Positions 1-7,217 of a stretch of 26,406 bases of DNA are shown here, one piece after another. Origin of the DNA: CAZAYB01 sp964489215 (GTDB lineage Bacteria; Planctomycetota; Phycisphaerae; Sedimentisphaerales; Anaerohalosphaeraceae); assembly GCA_964489215.1 (NCBI GenBank), contig CAZAYB010000014.1, forward strand, positions 1 to 26,406, written 5' to 3'. A model generated the notes under the pieces. That model was not told the origin of the DNA. It saw only the letters and a list, made by a program, of their open reading frames with translations, and did no database searches. Position 1 is the first letter of the stretch; each line of letters starts with the position of its first letter. A program made the position numbers and the translations under genes.

Positions 1-1232
1 CAATAGTTGATCCTACGAGTCTAATGGAGATAGCAGGTCGTCCCGGTTTTGAAGAACTTAATATTCCGGACTGGCCTCCAGCTGGAGCGAGGGACCTTTT
101 GGGCAGTGATGATATTTTTGAATCAATTCAGCAAAATGATATCATGCTTTTTCATCCTTATGAGAGTTTTGATCCTGTAGTTGAGCTTCTGGAGAAATCT
201 GCACAAGATGCGGATACGATTGCGATTAAGCAGACACTTTATCGGACGAGCGGCAATTCACCGATAATTGCAGCTCTTGAAGAGGCAGCTGAGAACGGCA
301 AGCATGTAACGGTTCTTGTAGAGCTTAAGGCGAGGTTTGATGAGGAGCGTAACCTTAACTGGGCCCGTCGTCTTGAGGATGCCGGTTGCAATGTGATTTA
401 CGGTGTTGCAGGTTTGAAGACACATTGCAAGGCATTGATGGTGATAAGGCGGACTGGTGGTGCTATACGCCGATATGTTCATCTTTCGACAGGTAATTAT
501 AATGACAAGACGGCAAGGCTTTATTCTGATATAGGTTTGCTTACCAGTGACAGTGTTTTGTGTTCTGATGCAGCGGCTTTGTTTAATCTTATGACGGGTG
601 CTTCTGAGGCAGTTAAGCTTACGAAGCTGACGATAGCTCCGACGGGTCTTCGAGACAAGTTTTATCAGCTCATAGAGCGGGAGATTCAGGCTTCTACGTC
701 GGACCGTCCGGGATTGATAATGGTCAAGGTGAATTCCTTACAGGATAAGGGGATTTGTCAGGCACTTTACAGGGCTTCGATGGCAGGTGTAAAGATAATG
801 CTTAATGTTCGCGGTATTTGCTGTTTGCGGCCGGGTGTCAAAGGTGTGTCCGATAATATCAAGGTTGTCTCTATTGTTGATCGTTTTCTTGAGCATGCTC
901 GTATATTTTATTTTCGTAATGCAGGTAATGAGGAACTTTATCTGGCCAGTGCAGACTGGATGGGCAGAAATCTTGATAAACGTATAGAGTCTTTTTTTCC
1001 TGTAACTTCCGGTAAGCTGCAACAGCGTCTTATTCATGCACTTGATTTGTATTTCAAGGATGACAGTAATTCGTTTGTTTTGGGTTCTGACGGCATTTAC
1101 AGGCAGGTTAAGGGATCTAAAAAAGGTTCTTGCAGGGCACAGGAAATTCTTTATAATGAGGCTGTTAAGGCAGTTGAATCATCCGGGAGTTCTCCCAGGC
1201 GTTTCAGGCCAATATCGAAACCCAAGAAGTAA
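1..1232 (+). CDS. ppk1: Polyphosphate kinase 1, C-terminal part (partial, 5' end outside window)
   Basis: Makes and degrades polyphosphate by transferring the ATP gamma-phosphate onto a growing chain through a phosphohistidine. The frame is open from position 3 to the TAA at 1230-1232, so the gene begins upstream and the ATG at 24 is internal. The visible part is about 409 codons of a family usually near 700 residues and covers the two phospholipase-D-like catalytic domains. Motifs seen are HPYESF, the KTHCK segment that by family knowledge carries the phosphorylated histidine, YVHLSTGNYN with the second histidine, and SADWMGRNLDKR near the C-terminus. The tail ends exactly at the 100-N scaffold gap, and its last 55 bases recur after the gap. 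The next gene follows on the same strand, so the two are probably cotranscribed. Family assignment is secure. Confidence 0.95.
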   Translation, partial: IVDPTSLMEIAGRPGFEELNIPDWPPAGARDLLGSDDIFESIQQNDIMLFHPYESFDPVVELLEKSAQDADTIAIKQTLYRTSGNSPIIAALEEAAENGKHVTVLVELKARFDEERNLNWARRLEDAGCNVIYGVAGLKTHCKALMVIRRTGGAIRRYVHLSTGNYNDKTARLYSDIGLLTSDSVLCSDAAALFNLMTGASEAVKLTKLTIAPTGLRDKFYQLIEREIQASTSDRPGLIMVKVNSLQDKGICQALYRASMAGVKIMLNVRGICCLRPGVKGVSDNIKVVSIVDRFLEHARIFYFRNAGNEELYLASADWMGRNLDKRIESFFPVTSGKLQQRLIHALDLYFKDDSNSFVLGSDGIYRQVKGSKKGSCRAQEILYNEAVKAVESSGSSPRRFRPISKPKK

Positions 1233-1234
1233 AA
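1180..1234 (+). repeat. 55-bp contig-end duplication, left copy
   Basis: Starts CATCCGGGAGTTCTCCCAGG and ends GAAGTAAAA, and contains the last codons and stop of ppk1. It is identical to 1335-1389 across the N gap. An assembly overlap explains it better than a biological repeat. Confidence 0.85.
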
Positions 1235-1334
1235 NNNNNNNNNNNNNNNNNNNNNNNNNNNNNNNNNNNNNNNNNNNNNNNNNNNNNNNNNNNNNNNNNN
1301 NNNNNNNNNNNNNNNNNNNNNNNNNNNNNNNNNN
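1235..1334. other. Scaffold gap of 100 N, probably spurious
   Basis: Exactly 100 N, a common placeholder length. The 55 bases before it (1180-1234) are identical to the 55 bases after it (1335-1389), which suggests that two contigs with a k-mer-sized overlap were scaffolded instead of merged. If so, no sequence is missing and the ppk1 stop lies about 35 bases before the next ATG. Confidence 0.85.
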
Positions 1335-1389
1335 CATCCGGGAGTTCTCCCAGGCGTTTCAGGCCAATATCGAAACCCAAGAAGTAAAA
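1335..1389 (+). repeat. 55-bp contig-end duplication, right copy
   Basis: Identical to 1180-1234. Reading frames that run through this copy and the N block are artefacts. Confidence 0.85.
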
Positions 1390-1421
1390 ATGGTGAATTT
1401 GTTTAATATCAGGGGGCAATA

Positions 1422-1586
1422 ATGTCTAGTAAGAAACTTTGTAAGCTGGCAAAAAAAGATTATCACAATGATAAAACCAAGAAGTTTGCCAAGTTGGTTG
1501 ATAAGCCCAGGTATTTTTGTAAAAAGTGCGGGAGGGTTTCCAATGATTCGGATAATTTGTGCAACAGCAAGAAGCTTTCGGGGTGA
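1422..1586 (+). CDS. Small cysteine-containing basic protein, 54 aa, function unknown
   Basis: ATG at 1422 is preceded by AGGGGG (1411-1416) at good spacing and the frame ends at TGA 1584-1586. The product is lysine-rich. It starts MSSKKLCKLAKKDYHNDKTK, contains YFCKKCGRVSND and has a further Cys in the tail (NLCNSKK). The CxxC plus the outlying Cys residues suggest a small metal-binding or zinc-ribbon-like fold, which is inference. No signal peptide or membrane segment is visible. It sits directly downstream of ppk1 (about 35 bases after the stop once the false gap is removed) and is probably in the same transcript. I do not recognise a named family. It may belong to the short conserved hypothetical proteins of anaerobic bacteria. 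Confidence 0.75.
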   Translation: MSSKKLCKLAKKDYHNDKTKKFAKLVDKPRYFCKKCGRVSNDSDNLCNSKKLSG

Positions 1587-1905
1587 AATGCTTATTTTTT
1601 AGGTGAAATTACCTATTGAGGCCTGTTTTTTGCTTTTTTTTATTAGTTTTTTGGCTTTTTTTCATCAAAGTGGGGCGAGAATTATTTCGATAAATAATTT
1701 GCGGGAAATATCTTACTGGTTTCTGCGGATTTATGCAGCTTTGAGTTTTCCAGTGATTTATGTTTTTTCTATTATTTAGAGCTATATCCTTATTTTTTTG
1801 TAGATATATCGGCTCAAATTAGTAAATCGTGGCGGCGGTATCTTGCGGAGATACATGTCTTATTGCCGAAATGAATTTACGTTATTCAGCGGTCAGGAGG
1901 CTATA
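1587..1905. other. Intergenic region upstream of the CheB-CheR kinase gene
   Basis: A T-rich stretch of 319 bases. It contains an 8-bp perfect hairpin AATTATTT-CGAT-AAATAATT (about 1680-1700). The future 5' leader holds GTATCT-TGCGG-AGATAC (about 1838-1854), which is enclosed by weaker CGGC/GCCG pairing. I see no convincing sigma-70 promoter and no additional gene. Confidence 0.5.
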
Positions 1906-4900
1906 ATGAGTCCTACTGCCCCAACAAAAAAAGATAGAATCGAAAGCCAGAAGCTATCGGACAGTAGAGATTTTATCAAATCTAAAGCTTGTGTTGACGG
2001 GGAAGTCATTAAAGCTGAGTCTAAAGGTCCAGTTGATGATGAGTCACCTTTTGCAGTAGTTGCGATAGGTGCTTCTGCTGGAGGTCTTGAGGCCTTGAAG
2101 GAGATATTCAGTCAGATTAAAAAAGGGCCGGGCCTTGCTTATGTGGTGATTCAGCATCAATCCCCAGACTTTGAAAGTTTCATGGAGGAGCTTTTGAGTC
2201 CCTGTACTGAGCTTAAGGTAAAGCAGGTCAGAAGAGGCGGGCCTATCAAAAAGGACCATGTGTATCTTCTTGCGCCTGGTAAGGAGATGACCATTTGTAA
2301 AGGCAGGTTTTCAGTTCGGGACCGTGCCAGCGGCAGTCAATTTTTTCCAATTGATATTTTTATGAAATCCTTAGCTTCTGATTTTGGCAAAAGTGCAATT
2401 GGTGTTATTCTTTCCGGTACAGGCCATGACGGCAGTGAAGGTGTAAGGCATATTCATGAAGCAGGCGGTGTTACGATTGTTCAGCATCCATCATCGACAG
2501 CTTTTGCCTCGATGCCCAGGAACGCTATATCGACCGAATGTGTTGACCAGGTCCTTGGGGTTTCTCAAATCAGTGAAAAACTGATGTTGATTGATCCTGA
2601 CAGTGAAGACGCACTTTCTATTTTCAAAGAATCCAAGGTAGTCAATCCTTTTGTGAAAAGGTATGAGCCGATATTAAATTTGCTTATGAACAGGTACAAT
2701 ATAAACTTCAACAGCTATAAGACATCTACGATCAGCAGAAGAATAAGCAGGCAGATGGAGAATGTTCAGATAAGGGAGATAGACAAGTTTTTGAGGTTTT
2801 TAGAGAAGGATGAAGAACAGCTTCAAAAGCTTTATAACAATTTATTTATTGAGGTAACAGAATTTTTTCGTAACCCTTCTTATTTTGAACTTCTAAGCAG
2901 TGAAGTTATCCCGGAGATAGTTGAAAAGGTTTCACTTTCCAAGAGCGGGAGGATATGGGTTCCGGGCTGTGCTACTGGAGAAGAAGCTTATTCAATAGCA
3001 ATTTTAGTTCATGAAGCTGCAGAGAAGCTGAGAAAACCTTACAATGTAAAGATATTCGCTACGGATATTTCACAGTCGGCAATAAATAAGGCATCTGCGG
3101 GTTTTTATTCTCCTGAAAGTCTTCGCAATGTGTCTAAGGAGCGGCTTAAGAGGTATTTTCTCAAGTCCGGCGACCAGTATCAGGTTTCCAGTGAACTTCG
3201 TCAGATGATAGTTTTTGCCCATCACAATCTATTGAAGGATCCGCCTTTTACTCAGATGGATATGATCAGTTGCCGAAACCTTTTAATCTATTTAAAGCCT
3301 ATTGAACAGCAAAAGGTTATTTCGCTTTTTCATTTTGGTCTTGTAAAAGACGGAACATTGATGCTTGGTGACAGTGAGAATTTAGGTAAACTGAAAGACC
3401 AGTTTAAGGAGCTTGAAGGCGGGTTAAGGGTTTTTAAGAAGACGGGTACGGCCAGCTTAAGGGCTCCTATGCTGTTTGAGATTAACAGGCATAAGATAGA
3501 AGAATGCCGAGGAAAGAAGTCTATACACAAGGTTTTGGAGAAAAGTGATTCTGAGTTGTCAGGTGTAATTGAGGACATTTTAGAAAATTGTGTTAAACCG
3601 ACTATATTAGTAAACAACAAGCGTCTGGTTTTGCGTACGTTCGGTAATGTTTCATCTTATCTTTGTGTTGAAAACAACATTGATAAGAAGGATTTTATTT
3701 CCAGGCTTAAGCCTGGGTTGAAGGCTCCGGTGGCAGAGATAATTACTTCGATTTTGAAAAAGGGCAGTTCGCTTGTTTCCCGTTATATTCACCTTTCCAA
3801 CAATAATGTTCAAAGCTCTGTAAAGGTTACGGGCAGGCAGATTTCAGATTTAAAGAATAATCAGAATTTACTTCTGATTACATTTGAGCCTGTTGTGGAT
3901 CATGAAAATATCGACTGCTTTAAGACAAAGATAGAAGATGAAATTGAAGATGGTAAATATTCAAGGCTTAAGGAGGAGCTTTCTTATACACAGCAGGTTC
4001 TTCAGAATACCATAGAGGAGCTTCAGGTTGCCAATGTTGAGCTTCAGTCTAATAATGAAGAGATGCTGGTTGCCAATGAGGAGCTTAAGAGTACCAATGA
4101 GGAGCTTAATTCGGTTAATGAAGAGCTTCTTTGCGTCAACCGTCAATACAGCATGAAGGTTTCGGAGCTTTTAGAGACGACTGATGATCTCAATAATCTG
4201 ATGCAGAGTGTCGATGTTGGAACGATTTTTCTTGATAATGACCTTAAGATAAGGAAATTCACATCGGCAGTTCGCAATGCAATTTATTTGAGTAAAAAGC
4301 ATATAGGTAAAAAGATTTCTGATATAAACTCCAGTCTTATAGATTCTCAGACCCTTGGAGAATATTGCCAGTCTGTTCTTCTTTCAGGTATAAATATTGA
4401 AAGGGAGATAAAGAACAAGCATGGCGACTGGTTTAAGATAAATATAAATCCTTATCGGAGTAATAACAAAGTTTCAAATGGAATAGTAATTACTTTCTTT
4501 GATGTTACTGATCTTAAGGAGCAGAATCATCAGCTTAAGGAGGCAGAGGCGAGGTACCGCTCTTTATTCGATCATTCTCCTGACGGTATATTGCTTATCG
4601 ATCCTTATACTGGTGAAATAATAGAGGCTAATCACTCATTGAGTAAGGAGACAGGTTTTAGCCTTTCGGAGCTCCAGGGCATGAATATATCCAAGCTTAG
4701 GCCTTTGGAGAGCAAGGAGGCGTGGAGTCGCAGACTGGAGGAAATCGAGAAGGCGTCTGTAATATATTTTAAGGAAACTCATCTTTGTAAGAAGGGCAAT
4801 ACAAAAGAGGTTCTTATAGCGGCCAAATTTGTTAATCTCAGGGGCAGGAAGTATCTTCAGACCATTGCAAGGGATATAACGGAGCTTAGCCAGACGAGGG

Positions 4901-5676
4901 ATAATCTTGAGCATACGACGGCCTTGCTGGAGGCTAAGAACAGCGAGCTTGAGAATTTTGTTCATACGGTATCTCACGATCTTAAGAGTCCTATTGTTAC
5001 AGTCAAGGGGCTTGTGGGTTGGATAAAGAGGAATCTTGACAAACATGATCTCGAGAATGCCTATAATGATCTTGGCAGGGTTGAAAGGACGATGGACAGG
5101 ATGTCTCAGTTGATTAAGCAGATACTCGATCTTTCTCGTTCAGGAAGGGCGGTAGGTAATTTAAGCCCGGTTAGCCTGAATTCAATAATTGACGATGTTC
5201 TTGAAAACTTCAGTTCTCAGATAGTAGCATCCAATGTAAGAGTTGAAGTTGATGAGAATCTGCCAGTTATTTATTGTGACCAGATGCGTGTTCGTCAGGT
5301 TTTTCAGAATCTTATTGATAACGCTATTAAGTATATGGGCGATCAGGTCAGTCCGAGTATAGTGATAGATTCGATTGATGATAAAGAAAAGAGCGTTGTC
5401 AGAATAAAGGATAACGGCAGGGGTATAAAATTGTGTGATGAGAAGAGTATATTTGATCTGTTTTGGAAGCTGGACAGCAATAATGAGGGCAGCGGAGTAG
5501 GATTGGCCATAGCTAAGAAGATAATGGAGGCCCATGAGGGTAAGATATGGGTGAAGTCCGAGGGAGCAGGCAGGGGATCAGAATTTTATCTTGAGTTTCC
5601 TTCAAAAGGTCTTGATAAAGATTATCAGTTTGATAATATGGCAGGTCTTACAGTAATGAACAGCGAACTTAATTAA
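1906..5676 (+). CDS. CheB methylesterase-CheR methyltransferase-PAS-PAS-histidine kinase fusion, 1256 aa
   Basis: A multidomain cytoplasmic signalling protein. CheB-type methylesterase domain (about residues 48-235): Ser57 in GASAGG, His84 and Asp175 in GTGHDG, the expected catalytic triad. CheR-type methyltransferase (about 245-500): SAM-binding PGCATGEEAYSIA and FATDIS. A heptad coiled coil built on repeated NEEL units (about 686-750) leads into two PAS domains (about 765-865 and 882-992). HisKA has its H-box at VSHDLKSP (His1024), followed by a HATPase_c domain (N-box NLIDNAIKYMG, DNGRGI, GSGVGLAIAKK; about 1122-1240). The ATG at 1906 is chosen over the in-frame ATG at 1843 because AGGAGG (1895-1900) sits 5 bases upstream. 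There is no receiver domain and no transmembrane helix, so the response regulator must be elsewhere. The architecture is a known family; the signal sensed is unknown. Confidence 0.93.
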   Translation: MSPTAPTKKDRIESQKLSDSRDFIKSKACVDGEVIKAESKGPVDDESPFAVVAIGASAGGLEALKEIFSQIKKGPGLAYVVIQHQSPDFESFMEELLSPCTELKVKQVRRGGPIKKDHVYLLAPGKEMTICKGRFSVRDRASGSQFFPIDIFMKSLASDFGKSAIGVILSGTGHDGSEGVRHIHEAGGVTIVQHPSSTAFASMPRNAISTECVDQVLGVSQISEKLMLIDPDSEDALSIFKESKVVNPFVKRYEPILNLLMNRYNINFNSYKTSTISRRISRQMENVQIREIDKFLRFLEKDEEQLQKLYNNLFIEVTEFFRNPSYFELLSSEVIPEIVEKVSLSKSGRIWVPGCATGEEAYSIAILVHEAAEKLRKPYNVKIFATDISQSAINKASAGFYSPESLRNVSKERLKRYFLKSGDQYQVSSELRQMIVFAHHNLLKDPPFTQMDMISCRNLLIYLKPIEQQKVISLFHFGLVKDGTLMLGDSENLGKLKDQFKELEGGLRVFKKTGTASLRAPMLFEINRHKIEECRGKKSIHKVLEKSDSELSGVIEDILENCVKPTILVNNKRLVLRTFGNVSSYLCVENNIDKKDFISRLKPGLKAPVAEIITSILKKGSSLVSRYIHLSNNNVQSSVKVTGRQISDLKNNQNLLLITFEPVVDHENIDCFKTKIEDEIEDGKYSRLKEELSYTQQVLQNTIEELQVANVELQSNNEEMLVANEELKSTNEELNSVNEELLCVNRQYSMKVSELLETTDDLNNLMQSVDVGTIFLDNDLKIRKFTSAVRNAIYLSKKHIGKKISDINSSLIDSQTLGEYCQSVLLSGINIEREIKNKHGDWFKININPYRSNNKVSNGIVITFFDVTDLKEQNHQLKEAEARYRSLFDHSPDGILLIDPYTGEIIEANHSLSKETGFSLSELQGMNISKLRPLESKEAWSRRLEEIEKASVIYFKETHLCKKGNTKEVLIAAKFVNLRGRKYLQTIARDITELSQTRDNLEHTTALLEAKNSELENFVHTVSHDLKSPIVTVKGLVGWIKRNLDKHDLENAYNDLGRVERTMDRMSQLIKQILDLSRSGRAVGNLSPVSLNSIIDDVLENFSSQIVASNVRVEVDENLPVIYCDQMRVRQVFQNLIDNAIKYMGDQVSPSIVIDSIDDKEKSVVRIKDNGRGIKLCDEKSIFDLFWKLDSNNEGSGVGLAIAKKIMEAHEGKIWVKSEGAGRGSEFYLEFPSKGLDKDYQFDNMAGLTVMNSELN

Positions 5677-5688
5677 GGATTATTTAAA

Positions 5689-6027
5689 ATGCCAAAGCCT
5701 AAATTTATTGATGATGAAGCGTTTAAGTCTTTACGCAGCGGAGATTATGAGTCTTTTAATAAGATAGCAGCCCGGAAAGAAAGTGTTGATCTTTGCGGTT
5801 GTGATTTGCGCAGTGTTGATTTCCGGAACGCTGATATGTCTAAAGTTAAGTTAAAGGGGGCCTATCTTCGGGATTGTGATCTGCGGGGTAAGGATTTGAG
5901 GCATATTGATATGGAGGGCTGTTCGCTTTTTAACGCAAGGGTCAGCGGTGCGTGGTTTCCTTACAATATCAGTGTTGATGAGCTTGATTTCAGTATAAGT
6001 CACGGAACCCGGTTAAGAGTGGATTAA
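5689..6027 (+). CDS. Short pentapeptide-repeat protein, 112 aa
   Basis: Starts 12 bases after the kinase stop, so it is probably translated from the same mRNA. The upstream AAGGA is a modest ribosome site. About residues 33-80 form consecutive A(D/N)LXX-like pentapeptides (CGCDL, RSVDF, RNADM, LKGAYL, RDCDL, RGKDL, RHIDM, EGCSL, FNARV), predicting a short right-handed quadrilateral beta-helix. No signal peptide. The N-terminal 30 residues are acidic and helical. Pentapeptide proteins often act as protein-protein or DNA-mimic modules. Coupling to the upstream CheB-CheR kinase suggests a partner or output role, but that is inference from position only. Confidence 0.8.
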   Translation: MPKPKFIDDEAFKSLRSGDYESFNKIAARKESVDLCGCDLRSVDFRNADMSKVKLKGAYLRDCDLRGKDLRHIDMEGCSLFNARVSGAWFPYNISVDELDFSISHGTRLRVD

Positions 6028-6048
6028 GGACTTTATTTTATCAAAAAA

Positions 6049-7088
6049 TTATTCTTTAGGGTGTCCGTTATTTTTTTTGAGCCAGGAAGTTACCGTTTGA
6101 ATAACATTTTCTCTTATTTTTTTGCTTTCGTTTATGAGCTCATGCCGGGCATCTTTTATGATGACTGTTTTGCAGTCAGTTACGGTTTTTGATAAAAAGC
6201 TGATGTTGTGTTTCCATTCGACAACTTTGTCTTTCTTTCCCTGTATTACGAGTATCTGTTTTTCAATTTTTTTTATTTTTTCGAAATTTTCGTTCCACCT
6301 GTACATTGCGTTTATCCACTGGTTGGGTACCTTTGTTACAACGAGGAAATCCTTGTTATTGAGGAAGTGCAGGTATTCTTTATCGCCTGATATTTTTCTT
6401 GGAACTCTTTTTACGGAGTCTGACCACAGGCTGGTTATAGAGAATATTATTTTTGACGGGGTCCACATCCAGCTTCTTATAAGGNNNNNNNNNNATTATT
6501 ATCAGAGGTTATTTTTTCGAGTATAATTGCAGAGCCGGTGCTGTGGCCGACAAGGTGGATGTTCTTTTTGCCTTTTTGTTTGAGGATTTTTATGAAATCA
6601 TTGAGGCATTTTTTGTATGTTGAAAAGTCATCGATATATCCTTGTTTTCCATCAGAGAGTCCGTGTCCGGGGAGGTCGAAGCATGCGACGGAGAAATTTT
6701 TTTCAATCAGAGCTTTTATTAAGTTTCCTAATGAGCCGCAGTGGTTTGTGTAGCCGTGCATTATAATGACGAGGTCGTCGGAGTCTTTTTGGCAGTAGAG
6801 ATGGGCGGCGAGGTTCATGTCCTGTGAGCTGAAGAATCCGAAGTGGTGTGTGAGGTTTTCAAACTGGTTTTCAAAGTCGATATTATAGAAAGTAAAGTAT
6901 TCTTTTACTGGTTTTGGATAGTCGGGTTGGTTGCGGAGATTGAAGTCTGGTGCAGCTTTTCTTATTGTTTCTGCTCTTTTTTGGTTTTTTCCTGTAAAAT
7001 TTTCGGAGCCAAGTGTAATTAAAAGGCCTGAAGCAAGCGTAATAACGGCAAAAACGGTTATTATTGGGTATAATTTCTTTTTATTCAT
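6049..7088 (-). CDS. Alpha/beta hydrolase (monoglyceride lipase/lysophospholipase type), interrupted by assembly gap
   Basis: Two ORF pieces on the minus strand, 7088-6495 and 6484-6049, read as one hydrolase across 10 N. The N-terminus has a hydrophobic anchor or signal segment (about residues 7-27). Then come the oxyanion region IIMHGYTNH, FDLPGHGLSDG, and the nucleophile elbow GHSTGSA. After the gap the frame continues LIRSWMWTPSK, then the acid motif GKKDKVVEW and the catalytic histidine in DARHELINES. The two pieces are in different frames relative to the 10 N, so the real gap is not 10 bases. By comparison with family spacing (elbow to the LIxSP strand), roughly 8-10 residues are missing. 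It is probably an exported or membrane-anchored esterase or lipase, substrate unknown. It converges with the pentapeptide gene, 21 bases between stops. Confidence 0.88.
6485..6494. other. 10-N assembly gap inside the hydrolase gene
   Basis: Ten N between ATAAGG and ATTATTATC. The frames on either side do not join with 10 bases, so the length is a placeholder. The apparent frameshift should not be read as a pseudogene. Confidence 0.9.
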
Positions 7089-7115
7089 AAAAGCCTCGAT
7101 AATGTAAAGATTTAT

Positions 7116-7143
7116 ACTGTATACATATATACATACTTGTCAA
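7116..7143 (-). promoter_or_regulatory. Candidate promoter of the hydrolase gene
   Basis: On the minus strand TTGACA (7138-7143), a 16-base spacer and TACAGT (7116-7121, 4 of 6 consensus) lie about 30 bases upstream of the ATG at 7088. The spacer is a near-palindromic run of alternating purines and pyrimidines (GTATATATGTATAC) that could be an operator. Confidence 0.5.
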
Positions 7144-7217
7144 GTTTTTTTTAGATTTTTTTGCAACTTTTTTTGTCTCAACCTTCCGATCTAAAGCAAT
7201 AATTAGAGCTGCTACTC

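Noticed and set aside
1036..1422. 128-aa ORF spanning the N gap
   Set aside because: It is open only because N was translated as X and because the 55-bp overlap is counted twice.
7121..7137. BlaI-type operator upstream of the hydrolase gene
   Set aside because: The alternating AT palindrome lacks the TACAnnTGTA core.
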